DNA of 64,000 nucleotides from a virus: IMG/VR virus record IMGVR_UViG_3300020204_000007, positions 105,060 to 169,059 of that record; one strand, 5' to 3'. Shown piece by piece: positions 36,637 to 46,130 of this stretch (position 1 is its first letter; each line of letters starts with the position of its first letter). The notes under the pieces were generated by a model. It saw only the letters and a program-made list of their open reading frames with translations, ran no database searches and was not told where the DNA came from. The position numbers and the translations under genes were made by a program.

Positions 36637-38547
36637 TTAATTCCTTATTTTCACAAAATTTTCTTGATCTACATTTTGTTGATTTATATCAACAAAAAGC
36701 GTTCTTGAAAACTCTTTTGGAATAATATTTAAAATTTTTGGATCTTGTGGATTTTCCATTAGCAAATCTGCTAATTTAACATAAGTTTGATTTGAAATTC
36801 TGCCATCGCCGGAAATCGTATAAGTAGAAGAAATTTCTTCAATTTCTCCACAAATGGTTGGGCGGCCTTCTCCAAGTGGGATTCTAACCATTAAACCAAC
36901 TGTTAAAGGAAAATCGTTATCTATAATTTGAACTGTACAGTTAGGCATAGCAAATTTTGCCGGTAAATAATATTTATATTTTTCAGCAAGTGCTGCAAGC
37001 CATTCGCCAAATACTTTGTTTACCTGCGAAGCTAAACGTGCCTCAGATTGGCTTTGAGCATTTTGTGCTGCTGTATTTGCAGCAGGATTAGTTTTATTTT
37101 TTGTATTTTTAGATTTCTGGTTTTTTTGTTTTGCAGCAGTTTTTTTCACTGGAGCCGGAGGTGGTGCTGCTGGAACAGTTGGGATAATACCCACAAATTC
37201 TGCAGTAGACGCAACATATTCTTGTCCGCCAAATCGATCTTGAGAAAAACTATCTTTATACCGACCATAATTTAAAGCTGCCGTCACTAAATACGCTTCT
37301 TTTATATATTTGGCAACTGGACTAAATTGGATATAATTTCTTGTATTTTGTATGCTGTATGAAACGCTAAAAGATAATACATTTGTCAAGGGCACTGTAA
37401 TTCTGGGAATATCGTCTTTATATGTAAAACCAAAATTTAATTCAGAGTTTTTATATATTTTATTATCTTTTGAATTTGCAATACTTCTAAAAGAAATAGG
37501 TTTATCTCGTACGACTAAAATCGGTTTGCATAAAACTAAATTATCTTCATTTTTAAAATATAATAAATCAGAAAAAGTCTCATACTCACCACCAGATTCT
37601 AATACTTTTTCTACAACAGCAGAAAATAAAAGACCTTGTGCATACATAGCTGGTGTGACAAATGCTGGGGGCCTAACTGCTTCTTCGTTAACAATATATT
37701 CTATGTATTCTGGATTAAATAAATTGTTTTCTAATTTCATATTTTCCCAGGTTTGAATTCCAATTAATTCAAATAAAAACCCAGTATTAAATGGAAATTT
37801 TTGTTCATATTTTTCATCTTCATATTTTAAAATATGGTCTTCGTAAATACTTTTTGGAATAGATGGAAGATCACTAGTAGTAAGGCTGATTTTTAAATTT
37901 TTATCTTTCTTGTTAGATAACGCTGATCGTAATCCCATCATCGTTGTTACATTTTTAATTATTTGAAAAGCAGGAAGGCGGTTAGACGTAAAAGTACGCC
38001 AATTATCTTCTTTAGCGTTACTTCCAACAAATCCAGATTCACCTGCAGCGCCAGTCTCTTTTAATTGATTGAAAAGTTTTGTTGTTTGGCCAAGTTCCTT
38101 TGTACTTAAAACAGCCATTTCATCGCTATATCTTAGCGGTATATTAAGACAATGAGACCATTCTCTAACTTGAATGTTATATGATTTTTTCAAAATACCA
38201 TCGGCATCTGCATTATATTGTGAAGTTATTGATTGTACTTGACCAATGAATTTTACAATTCCTTTGTTTAGATAAAAATTTTGTGAGTTTTCTTGTTCTT
38301 CATAAGTATCAAGCGAGCCTTTATTTGAAGTAACAAGAACGAGCCAGTCTCCAATGTATAAATCAGGCATGTAACCCATATATGTAATATTTAATGAATT
38401 GCCAAGTTTTTTTGAACGCGCATATGAAAGATATGTTATGCCTTTATTGATGACTTTTCTTGGCTTCATTTCATTAGAAATTGGAAAAAAATCTTTCCAT
38501 CCGTAATGAACTAAAGCAAAGTTATGTGATACATTTATTGTTTGCAT
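36637..38547 (-). CDS. Baseplate hub protein, 636 aa
   Basis: Size and position, between tape measure and spike, fit the hub (gp27/gpD role). N-terminal tail-domain-like strands with VKFIGQVQSITSQYNAD, and a C-terminal part with VQIIDNDFPLTVGLMVRIPL. A Pro/Ala/Lys linker (VPAAPPPAPVKKTAAKQ) splits the protein near residue 460. Assignment rests largely on order. Confidence 0.6.
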   Translation of the reverse strand: MQTINVSHNFALVHYGWKDFFPISNEMKPRKVINKGITYLSYARSKKLGNSLNITYMGYMPDLYIGDWLVLVTSNKGSLDTYEEQENSQNFYLNKGIVKFIGQVQSITSQYNADADGILKKSYNIQVREWSHCLNIPLRYSDEMAVLSTKELGQTTKLFNQLKETGAAGESGFVGSNAKEDNWRTFTSNRLPAFQIIKNVTTMMGLRSALSNKKDKNLKISLTTSDLPSIPKSIYEDHILKYEDEKYEQKFPFNTGFLFELIGIQTWENMKLENNLFNPEYIEYIVNEEAVRPPAFVTPAMYAQGLLFSAVVEKVLESGGEYETFSDLLYFKNEDNLVLCKPILVVRDKPISFRSIANSKDNKIYKNSELNFGFTYKDDIPRITVPLTNVLSFSVSYSIQNTRNYIQFSPVAKYIKEAYLVTAALNYGRYKDSFSQDRFGGQEYVASTAEFVGIIPTVPAAPPPAPVKKTAAKQKNQKSKNTKNKTNPAANTAAQNAQSQSEARLASQVNKVFGEWLAALAEKYKYYLPAKFAMPNCTVQIIDNDFPLTVGLMVRIPLGEGRPTICGEIEEISSTYTISGDGRISNQTYVKLADLLMENPQDPKILNIIPKEFSRTLFVDINQQNVDQENFVKIRN

Positions 38548-38562
38548 ATCTTTCTCAATTTA

Positions 38563-41500
38563 TCATTTTTTACCTTGATTAAATTTAATGCTTTTTGGAT
38601 CTACTCTCTGGAAAAATGCCTCTGCAAAAGCGGCTCCTAATAAAGTCGCAGTTGCTTCATTAATTTGGCCTTGCTCAGTAGACATTTGTGGTTGTTGATT
38701 GGCTGCTCCAAGACTAAATACATCTTGTTGTAATTTTTTTTCTAATCCTGCTTCTTTTGCAACTTGTTGTTCATCTTTTGAAAGCTCCTTTCCTCTAATC
38801 ATTTTCTCTGCAACATCATATTGTATTGAACTTTTTAGTCCAAGACCTCTGACGACAGAACCAAACTGTGTATCTCGTGATAATTGTTCTAAAGTTTTAC
38901 CACCAGCTTTTTCATCTAAAAATTTTTTAAATGTAACCTTTGCAGAAACTCCTGATGCGCCACCCATTGCCACAGCAGCCTCATTTGCTTGCGCTTGAGC
39001 TTTTCGAATAGCTAATTTCTTTTCTGCCTCTGAAACTTTATTTTTATCTACTGCAGATTTTTTACCATAATCATCTTTTCCACCACTAAAAGTAGCAGAA
39101 TCATCAAACATAGTAGCATCAAAGCCTTGCATCATTGATGCTTCGCCTCTGATTTGTGTTTTTACTTGGTCTGGCAATTTATCATAATCAGACGGATACA
39201 TACCATATTTTGATTTAAAATCTTCTCTTGACATGCCAAGCATGCCAGAAATTCTATCACCTTTAATGTTTTTGACTAAATCTTTTGTAATTTGTTTAGC
39301 TTCACCTCTTTGCATAGTTGAAAGAAGATTATAGCCAATTGATCCTTTTTTTAATTTTCCGGTTTTAGCATATTGTTGAGCATTTTGCGCTAATTCAGAA
39401 AGTTGCGCAGTAGACATTTCATCTAACCCTTGAGTTAAAATCGCCGCACGTTCCCCTCTGATATTTGTACCGGATTCAATCGTATTCATCATATTAGCGC
39501 GAATATTTGACTTAACATATAAATTTTGTTTTGAAGCTGCATCAGCACCCGTTAAACTTCTATTCATACGTTCGTAATCAGCTAATTGACCGCCGCCAGT
39601 CATCTGCATCTTTTGTACTAGCCGTGCAACTCCTTCAACATCTGTTGTTCCCATTTCAGAAGCTTTTGAAGTAATATTTTGCATAAATGCAGAAGTTAGA
39701 TCACTATTATTCATACCAGAGGCAACTGCTCTGCTCATGACCTCTTCTAATTTTTTAACATTACCAGCTTCAGATACTCCACCAGATAATCTTCCAAGAA
39801 TACCTGCTTGGCCTAACAATTGTTCAGCACTGCCAAGCCCACTTTGGGACATGCCCTTTATTTGATTTAAAGCTCGAACTTCGTTTGCTGTTCCTGAAAT
39901 ACCTTTTGAGCCGGCGCCACCGATATTTCCAAATTGTGAAATAATTTTTATGCCTTCTTGGCTTGATGCTGCATATCCCATTCCATGCAAAACACCCTGC
40001 AAACCACCTTCTTCTGCTTGCATTTCTTTAATTTTATTTAATTTATTTGCCTCTTGTACATTTTTAAATTGTGCATCATCTGCAGCGTTTCGATAGACAA
40101 CATCTCCATTTGCAAGTTGGCCTAATCTGCCACTCTTGCTTGAAGTAGATGTGAAGGCTGTTATTGGAGAAGCAATTGCTTTTAATGCAGCTTTAGAACC
40201 TGCAAAAAATTGCCCTAGAAGTTGCGTTGCCGCGCCTTCGGGAGTCGTTGATCCCGTATAAGAATCAATCTCATCTTTTCCTTGATTTATTGCGCCCAGA
40301 AAATCTTCTTTCAATCTAGAAGAATACGCATTTTCTTCTTTTGCAAGCTGTGCGCTTTTTCGTACGGCATTTTGGACTTGCTTTCTTTCGTTTTCAGTTT
40401 GAATTGAAAGACCACTAGAAACTGCTTTATTAATATTTTGAGAAGTAATATCTAAAAATCTTCCTTGCTCTTGTGCAGCCATTCGTGGATTGATGGTTTC
40501 TTGATATTTTTGCAAAGTATAAATTGATATCTTATTTTTTTCTTTTTCGGCTTCTTCTAAGGCTGAAGTATTCGCTATGATTGTGCTGGTGTCAAACTGT
40601 GTTCTAGCTTGCATTCGCAAATCTTGATTAAAAGTTTGATTTCTTAATAAAGTCGGATTATTAGGTAAATTTCCTATTTCTCCCGCTATACCAGAAACAG
40701 CGCCTCCTAAAATACCTGCTTTTGTTCCTATGCCTGGTAATACTGAACCAGCCACACCGCCTTTAGTAGTTTCGTTGGCAATGTTTTTTAAAGAATTATA
40801 AAAAGCCTGATTTGTTTCAGCTCTATCTTGCTTTTTAGCTGCTTCTTTAGCAATAGGGTCAATTCTTCTAGCAAGGCTGTCTTGCCCAGCATAGCGCATG
40901 AACGAATGGCGTAACACTAAAGATTCTGCATCAAAATTGCCAAAATCTCGTATAAAACGGCCTTGTTGATAGCCTTGTAATTTAGCTATATTTGAATATG
41001 TAGAAATAGGAGCGGTTGATTCTTTTAAATTTGCAGCAAGATTATAACTTGCAACACCGCCTAAAACGTCTGCGACTATATTTCTTCTAAATGCACTGGC
41101 CCTTCGAGATTCTTCTCTTCCTTGCCTTGTCAACAGTGGTCCATCACCACCTCCGCCACCAGCATCGCCGCCTCCACCACCAGCACCACCTGCTCCACCA
41201 CCACCAGAAGCTTTCTGAAGAAATCTATCAATTCTATCTGATAATCGATCAATACTTTTAGTTAGCTTTTCACAACAATCGTCGGATCTTAAAGAAGATA
41301 CTGATTTTCTTGTAATTTCAGATTGTTGTTGTTTTAGATTTTCTAGATGAAAATTTGGTAATCTAGTTTGTAAATGTGCAACTGGAACTGAAGATGGAGG
41401 AGGGGCAGAAACTCGCCCTTCAAAATACGGGGAAGGATTAAATCGATGCAGTTTTCCTTCGATAAATGGAGTATTAACTCCTGATATTCTTTTTGAAATT

Positions 41501-41661
41501 GCCCCTTCCCAAGAAGGCGTTGCAGGTGTTCTAGATAAATTTATCATAGAAGCTTCTTGCAAACCTAAAACAGAATAATTTGCACCAAGCGCGTTTGCCG
41601 TTTGGCGAGTCTCTATTTTAGTATCTTCTATAGATTTTTTAGGGGGCCGTTTTTTGCTCAT
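38563..41661 (-). CDS. Tape measure protein (probable), 1032 aa
   Basis: The longest gene between chaperone-like genes and the hub, the usual tape-measure position. Largely helical with many Ala, Gln and Gly. It has a glycine-rich linker (GGGGAGGAGGGGGDAG) near residues 150-175 and hydrophobic Gly/Ala segments such as GTKAGILGGAVSGIAG. By the usual rule of about 0.15 nm per residue it would span a tail of roughly 150 nm. Confidence 0.65.
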   Translation of the reverse strand: MSKKRPPKKSIEDTKIETRQTANALGANYSVLGLQEASMINLSRTPATPSWEGAISKRISGVNTPFIEGKLHRFNPSPYFEGRVSAPPPSSVPVAHLQTRLPNFHLENLKQQQSEITRKSVSSLRSDDCCEKLTKSIDRLSDRIDRFLQKASGGGGAGGAGGGGGDAGGGGGDGPLLTRQGREESRRASAFRRNIVADVLGGVASYNLAANLKESTAPISTYSNIAKLQGYQQGRFIRDFGNFDAESLVLRHSFMRYAGQDSLARRIDPIAKEAAKKQDRAETNQAFYNSLKNIANETTKGGVAGSVLPGIGTKAGILGGAVSGIAGEIGNLPNNPTLLRNQTFNQDLRMQARTQFDTSTIIANTSALEEAEKEKNKISIYTLQKYQETINPRMAAQEQGRFLDITSQNINKAVSSGLSIQTENERKQVQNAVRKSAQLAKEENAYSSRLKEDFLGAINQGKDEIDSYTGSTTPEGAATQLLGQFFAGSKAALKAIASPITAFTSTSSKSGRLGQLANGDVVYRNAADDAQFKNVQEANKLNKIKEMQAEEGGLQGVLHGMGYAASSQEGIKIISQFGNIGGAGSKGISGTANEVRALNQIKGMSQSGLGSAEQLLGQAGILGRLSGGVSEAGNVKKLEEVMSRAVASGMNNSDLTSAFMQNITSKASEMGTTDVEGVARLVQKMQMTGGGQLADYERMNRSLTGADAASKQNLYVKSNIRANMMNTIESGTNIRGERAAILTQGLDEMSTAQLSELAQNAQQYAKTGKLKKGSIGYNLLSTMQRGEAKQITKDLVKNIKGDRISGMLGMSREDFKSKYGMYPSDYDKLPDQVKTQIRGEASMMQGFDATMFDDSATFSGGKDDYGKKSAVDKNKVSEAEKKLAIRKAQAQANEAAVAMGGASGVSAKVTFKKFLDEKAGGKTLEQLSRDTQFGSVVRGLGLKSSIQYDVAEKMIRGKELSKDEQQVAKEAGLEKKLQQDVFSLGAANQQPQMSTEQGQINEATATLLGAAFAEAFFQRVDPKSIKFNQGKK

Positions 41662-41672
41662 TTAACAGAACT

Positions 41673-42014
41673 TCATTTATTTAATGATTCCATATGCTCT
41701 TTTTGAGCTGCCTCTAAACCTTCTCTTACCGCTACAATCGGGCTTAAATCAACTAGATCCCAAACTGTATTGCTAGTAAACCATTCTGGACTTTGTTCGC
41801 TTAAAACAACCAATTCGCAAACAGCTTTAGTCATTTGTTCAGTATCAAAGTCTGAATCGTTTCCTAAATTCTTCTTACTAAATTCTACCGCAATATTTTG
41901 TCGATCTTTTAATGAAGGAAATAGTTTAAGAACAAACTTACCTTCAAAAATTTTGCCCGAAAGTTCACCTTTTGCGCTTACATCAAAAATTGCTTTTCCA
42001 TTTACAAGAGCCAT
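41673..42014 (-). CDS. Tail assembly chaperone-like protein, 113 aa
   Basis: MALVNGKAIFDVSAKGELSG begins a strand-rich N-terminus; the rest is helical (VCELVVLSEQSPEWFTS). Position directly before the tape measure supports a chaperone role. Own RBS AAGGAGAAATAT, so no frameshift is needed. Confidence 0.55.
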   Translation of the reverse strand: MALVNGKAIFDVSAKGELSGKIFEGKFVLKLFPSLKDRQNIAVEFSKKNLGNDSDFDTEQMTKAVCELVVLSEQSPEWFTSNTVWDLVDLSPIVAVREGLEAAQKEHMESLNK

Positions 42015-42024
42015 ATATTTCTCC

Positions 42025-42393
42025 TTATTTTATATCGTCTAATGACCAATTTACATCATTTTCAAATATTTTGTCCATAGCTGCATTTTCATCAGGAGAA
42101 AACTCTTTTGCCATCATTTCTATTAACTCTTTCGCAGAATCTCTAACAACTGCTGCAGAATCTTTTTGGGTTTCTACGGAAGATAAAAAGTAATACTCAA
42201 AAAATAAATCTTCTACTGTATATTCTTCAAAAACAGCAGATTTACTGGGAATTTTGTAATAATCAGCGAGCCAAAATTTAACAAATTTAATAGAGTCTTC
42301 AAAAGATTTGAGTTCTCTATTTTTCAAATTAATTGCAGATTGTTTGATTTTATCAATATTATCATCAATGATAAAATCACTGCCATACATCAT
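42025..42393 (-). CDS. Tail assembly chaperone-like protein, 122 aa
   Basis: Helical, acidic (FEDSIKFVKFWLADYYKIPS, LIEMMAKEFSPDENAAM). Precedes the 113-aa protein, and the two occupy the place of the paired chaperones of other tailed phages. Starts overlap the upstream stop. Confidence 0.5.
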   Translation of the reverse strand: MMYGSDFIIDDNIDKIKQSAINLKNRELKSFEDSIKFVKFWLADYYKIPSKSAVFEEYTVEDLFFEYYFLSSVETQKDSAAVVRDSAKELIEMMAKEFSPDENAAMDKIFENDVNWSLDDIK

Positions 42394-43409
42394 AAAAATG
42401 AGCCCGTAGAGTTTCTGACAAATGAACCGGCAACAGAAGGAAATCTATTAAGAGTATTACATGTTTTTCCTACTTTTGAAACAATAGATGTAATACTTGT
42501 ACTAGTTACTTCTTTTAAATCTCCGCTAAATCTGTTGACACTCTTCGCTTTTGAGCTCATTTTTTGTACATCTTTTAATTCCCAACACTTTAAAATAATT
42601 GTATAGTTTATTAAATACGGCGCATTTGCATTTTGTTGAAATTGAACTGATCTAGGAACACATCTGTAATGAGTTCTTGATTTGTGATCTACAAAATATA
42701 AACTTAAATTTTCATTAGCTTGACGCTCTCTTTGAAATATTAAAAAGAATTGTCTTAATGCTTGTGACCATGCCCATCCATTAGAAAATTCATTTTTGGG
42801 AATATTTTGTTTAAAGTTTTCTTTAAATTGTTCAAGAAAAGATGTAGTGCTGTTATCTGCTGGAGAAAATAATTTTGAAATTTCAGCTTCTGATGTCGGA
42901 GTGTTTACGGCGCTAGGCCCTTCTTGGTATTGAAGGGAATCTTCGGTTTCTGGCAAAATAATATCTGCTATTGCGCCTTGAATTAAAGCACCAGATGTTA
43001 TCTTTCTTACTATTTTAGCTAATTGAGATCCGTTAACTTCGTCTATGTATTTTCTTCCCTTTGTTAAAAGATCTGCACTTACACCATCGCCGAGATTAGG
43101 GCTGTTCAACGCCATGCCTGTCGTGCCAACTAAAGTGATCATAGAAAAAACAGGAGCGTTAACTTCTTCTACAACTCCGCCAATAGTAGCGTGAGCTTCT
43201 GCAGTAGACATATCTTGAATAGTGTAATTTTGTGGTGGAATGGGAAGAAAGAATTTACACTTTAGATTACTTTTTTCTCCCTCTCTAATTTCAAATAAAA
43301 ATGGGAAGGTTTCATACCATGTGGATGGATTTATGTTATAAAACAAACTCGGTTGCCACTTACCGTTTGTATTAGTGTTTATTATTTTTGGTAAATTTAT
43401 ATCAACCAT
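42390..43409 (-). CDS. Tail/baseplate protein, 339 aa
   Basis: FFLPIPPQNYTIQDMSTAEA with ATIGGVVEE and LVGTTGM resembles a widespread tail component of myophages. A C-terminal domain with LSLYFVDHKSRTHYRCVPRS and YLINYTIILKCWEL follows. A tail-initiator or distal-tail role is likely; the exact equivalent is unclear. Confidence 0.55.
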   Translation of the reverse strand: MVDINLPKIINTNTNGKWQPSLFYNINPSTWYETFPFLFEIREGEKSNLKCKFFLPIPPQNYTIQDMSTAEAHATIGGVVEEVNAPVFSMITLVGTTGMALNSPNLGDGVSADLLTKGRKYIDEVNGSQLAKIVRKITSGALIQGAIADIILPETEDSLQYQEGPSAVNTPTSEAEISKLFSPADNSTTSFLEQFKENFKQNIPKNEFSNGWAWSQALRQFFLIFQRERQANENLSLYFVDHKSRTHYRCVPRSVQFQQNANAPYLINYTIILKCWELKDVQKMSSKAKSVNRFSGDLKEVTSTSITSIVSKVGKTCNTLNRFPSVAGSFVRNSTGSFL

Positions 43410-43417
43410 TTTAAACC

Positions 43418-44047
43418 TTAAGAAAAAGAATCTTTAATTGATGAAATTTTTTTCACTAAAGAATTTTGAGAAATTTTTTTCTTTAATTTTTCTGCTTCTG
43501 TTAAAGCTTCGGGAGAAAAATCTTGTTTAACATTTTCTCGCCAATAATAACCAATAAATGTTGCACCTTCTACCGAAAGCTGTCCGGATTGAATATCACA
43601 TTGCATGTCTGTAAACATGCCTTTTGCGTAAAATTGTAAATTTCCTAATCGATCACGGATTTCAATTGATGCATATGGTTGATGTAAGTAAGCTTGCATA
43701 GTTGTGTATAAACCATCACCACCAAGAGTACGATTGGGAGAAACAATTCGTTTTAGATTAGCCTTGATTGACATTTGTCCAGGCACAATTTCCCAAGGTA
43801 AAAATTGGTCGATTGTTCGAATTTCTGTAAAATTAGCGGAAACTGAATAACTAACTTGTAAAGCTGCTCCGATTGTTTTTCCATTTACTAATAATTTGGC
43901 TCTCGCTCCTGATGAATATTCTGGAAATACTGGTGATTTACGACCGCTGTTTAATGCATCATATTCTTGCGCAGTTCTTTCTTTGGCAATATATAAATCA
44001 CCCAGAACGGTGTTTTGCGCAGTTTTCCATTTTTCATCTATCGCCAT
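43418..44047 (-). CDS. Tail-tube-like protein, 209 aa
   Basis: ARAKLLVNGKTIGAALQVSY followed by TEIRTIDQFLPWEIVPG is the same beta-layout as the two proteins at 44814 and 45530, with a closing DMQCDIQSGQLSVEGATFIG. Likely tube or tube-initiator subunit. Confidence 0.6.
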   Translation of the reverse strand: MAIDEKWKTAQNTVLGDLYIAKERTAQEYDALNSGRKSPVFPEYSSGARAKLLVNGKTIGAALQVSYSVSANFTEIRTIDQFLPWEIVPGQMSIKANLKRIVSPNRTLGGDGLYTTMQAYLHQPYASIEIRDRLGNLQFYAKGMFTDMQCDIQSGQLSVEGATFIGYYWRENVKQDFSPEALTEAEKLKKKISQNSLVKKISSIKDSFS

Positions 44048-44075
44048 TGCTGTATAGTCTCCCTAATAATAAAAT
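44047..44075 (+). promoter_or_regulatory. Possible sigma-70-type promoter for the dCMP-hydroxymethylase-like gene
   Basis: TTGCTG (44047-44052), 17 nt, TAAAAT (44070-44075). The -35 is weak, but this plus-strand gene is isolated in a minus-strand operon and needs its own promoter. Confidence 0.35.
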
Positions 44076-44102
44076 CGTAACATAAATATGTGAGGGAAAA
44101 AC

Positions 44103-44810
44103 ATGAATTCTCTGCATTTTCACAATGTATATTTTACTCTTTTAGCAAAACTTTTAGTGAGTCCTGACTATGTCTCAGCACCTCGTGGACAAAAAATCCA
44201 TGAGAAAATCGGTGCTCAGTTTGTAATAGACCCTATTGATGGCACTAGATTAGACTGGACTAAAACAGGATTGCCAGAACGACAACCTATTTATGATAAT
44301 TATTGCAAAAAAGAGCTTGATTGGTATTTAAGTGGTAATTTACGAGCCGATAGCGCACCGGCTAAATTTTGGTTGACATTAGCCGACGACACTGGTTTAA
44401 TTACTAGTAATTATGGATATTTAACACTATATGATGCAAAATACAAACTCGCAGACGGCAGTTTTATTACTGGCTTTGAATATATAATTAAAACTTTAAA
44501 AGAAGATTCAGATAGTCGTCGAGCAATATTACATTATGGTGAATCTAAAAACTTTTGGGAAGGAAATAAAGACACGCCGTGTTGCGCTAATAATCAGTTT
44601 TTTATCAGAAATAAAGAACTGATTTGTGTTGTTAATTTTAGAAGCTGGGATATTTTCTTAGGGGTACCATATGATATTGAGTTTATTGCCCATTTACAAA
44701 AAAATATTGCAGATAGATTAAATGTAAAAACCGGCAAAATTATTTGTAATGCCGGTAGTTTACATTTATATGAGCGAGACTTTAATAAAGCGGAAAAAGC
44801 TTTAACTTAA
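44103..44810 (+). CDS. dCMP hydroxymethylase-like (thymidylate synthase fold), 235 aa
   Basis: Order of motifs follows T4 gp42: IHEKIGAQFVIDP, KKELDWYLSGNL, ITSNYGYLTLYD, EDSDSRRAILHYGES, TPCCANNQFFI with catalytic Cys160, VVNFRSWDIFLGVPYD and AGSLHLYERDF. Asp191 lies 31 residues after Cys160. In E. coli thymidylate synthase that spot is Asn177 (31 after Cys146) and specifies dUMP; in T4 dCMP hydroxymethylase it is Asp179. The Asp here therefore suggests dCMP as substrate, giving hydroxymethyl- or methyl-dCMP. Start ATG 44103 follows GAGGGAAAAAC. Inserted between two tail-tube-like genes on the opposite strand. Confidence 0.8.
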   Translation: MNSLHFHNVYFTLLAKLLVSPDYVSAPRGQKIHEKIGAQFVIDPIDGTRLDWTKTGLPERQPIYDNYCKKELDWYLSGNLRADSAPAKFWLTLADDTGLITSNYGYLTLYDAKYKLADGSFITGFEYIIKTLKEDSDSRRAILHYGESKNFWEGNKDTPCCANNQFFIRNKELICVVNFRSWDIFLGVPYDIEFIAHLQKNIADRLNVKTGKIICNAGSLHLYERDFNKAEKALT

Positions 44811-44813
44811 AAA

Positions 44814-45512
44814 TCATAAGTCGTTTACAGAAATACCCTTTTCTTCAATAGGAGCAGCAGTCGCTCCTTCTGTTGAATATCTTACGGCCAAAAGTCCTTG
44901 AAATTCAACTGATTCTGTAAGAAGAGCGCCTGGTGTAAGACTAGCACTAGCGCCAGATAAACGGCAATCTTTTAATACCATAAACGTAGTCAATGCACCT
45001 TCTGTCCAATTACCTTGTTCGTTTTTAGCGGCAGGAGTTTTCATTTTTACGGTAATGTCAAAAGATTTAGATAAAAGAATAGTGCGAGGGTCTAGATGTT
45101 TAGCTAATTCATCGCTACCAGTCAAAGCTCCTGCGCCTAAATCAGTTGCTAATTTACCATTTTTAATATCTGAATCATTTTTAATTCCAGAAGGTGTATT
45201 TGCAGATAACGTGTCGCCTTCTGTTCTTACTAATGGATATTTTTCTGGGTCAGCTTTAGCTGTAGCTAACAAAGCTCCGCGGGTTGTATCAGTCATTAAA
45301 CGAATAACTTGAAATGAGCCCGTGACTGGCATCATTGCAAGAGGCTCAATTGCTTCGACTTCGTATTGACCAAGAACTCTTACTTCTTGTAAATTGACGC
45401 TAACATTTACGCTTAATCCAACTGCATAAGCAATTGTTTTTGCTCCTGAACCAGTGTCAATATCTATTTTACAGAGTGGCGCAGATGCAAATAATGGTAA
45501 TTTACCAGCCAT
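44814..45512 (-). CDS. Tail-tube-like protein, 232 aa
   Basis: MAGKLPLFASAPLCKIDIDT opens like the 45530 protein (MAGQLPTFLSGANLIIRIGE). Shared core: AYAVGLSVNVSVNLQEVRVL, GQYEVEAIEP, then GSFQVIRLM. Ends with a VLKDCRLSGAS...LTPGALL segment, parallel to VLRDCRIAN...FVPGELL in 45530. Longer by an insertion around residues 75-125. Confidence 0.65.
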   Translation of the reverse strand: MAGKLPLFASAPLCKIDIDTGSGAKTIAYAVGLSVNVSVNLQEVRVLGQYEVEAIEPLAMMPVTGSFQVIRLMTDTTRGALLATAKADPEKYPLVRTEGDTLSANTPSGIKNDSDIKNGKLATDLGAGALTGSDELAKHLDPRTILLSKSFDITVKMKTPAAKNEQGNWTEGALTTFMVLKDCRLSGASASLTPGALLTESVEFQGLLAVRYSTEGATAAPIEEKGISVNDL

Positions 45513-45529
45513 TTTCTTAAATCCTTATT

Positions 45530-46081
45530 TTAAATTAAGCCCGATAGACCTTCATCTGCAACTTTATCTTCAATTCTTCTGCATTGGAAAGAAATATTTT
45601 CAATTAGAAGTTCGCCTGGGACAAAGTTAAAGTTATAATTTGCAATCCTACAGTCTCTTAAAACAAAAAGAAGCTTACCTTCTAGCCTTTCCGCCACTGC
45701 TGTTTTAGGATCTTTTTCATATACTTCAATGTCAAAGGTAGAAGAAAGCAATAATTGAGCTGGATTCATTGCTTTTGTATCAACAACTGAGTTACCAGCG
45801 AGGCCATTTCTTTTTTCCGTTTTTTCCATTGCGTCTGGTCTAGTATTTTTATCTAATCTTTTATCAAGCATTTCGTCTGTCCAACGGGTAATTTGCACAG
45901 AGCCGCTAGCTGCAAATCCAGTTGGTTCTAAGGCAAGAACATCGTAAGCGCCAATTCCCATAACCGCAGTATGAGAAACGTTACGCTGAAAACTTAAACT
46001 TTGAGCAAATGCTACGCGAATTTCACCAATGCGTATGATTAAATTTGCGCCAGATAAAAATGTTGGTAATTGACCAGCCAT
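45530..46081 (-). CDS. Tail-tube-like protein, 183 aa
   Basis: Core AFAQSLSFQRNVSHTAVMGI, GAYDVLALEP, GSVQITRW, then LFVLRDCRIANYNFNFVPGE. Shortest of three related tail-tube-like proteins in a row. RBS TAGGAGCTGTC. Which of the three is the main tube subunit cannot be told. Confidence 0.65.
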   Translation of the reverse strand: MAGQLPTFLSGANLIIRIGEIRVAFAQSLSFQRNVSHTAVMGIGAYDVLALEPTGFAASGSVQITRWTDEMLDKRLDKNTRPDAMEKTEKRNGLAGNSVVDTKAMNPAQLLLSSTFDIEVYEKDPKTAVAERLEGKLLFVLRDCRIANYNFNFVPGELLIENISFQCRRIEDKVADEGLSGLI

Positions 46082-46106
46082 GACAGCTCCTAATAAGTTC
46101 TAATAC

Positions 46107-46112
46107 ATTATA
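46107..46112 (-). promoter_or_regulatory. Possible -10 element (TATAAT)
   Basis: A perfect TATAAT on the minus strand in the 49-nt gap before the 45530-46081 gene. No good -35 at 16-18 nt. May start a tail-operon transcript. Confidence 0.3.
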
Positions 46113-46130
46113 GTACAGATATTTAGTACG

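Noticed and set aside
38563-41661. Plus-strand frames inside the tape measure and fibre genes
   Set aside because: They lie opposite long, well-supported genes, lack ribosome sites and have low-complexity shadow translations.
41673-42393. Programmed frameshift between the two chaperone-like genes
   Set aside because: The downstream gene has its own AAGGAG ribosome site and ATG, an 11-nt gap separates the genes, and I saw no slippery heptamer near the upstream stop.
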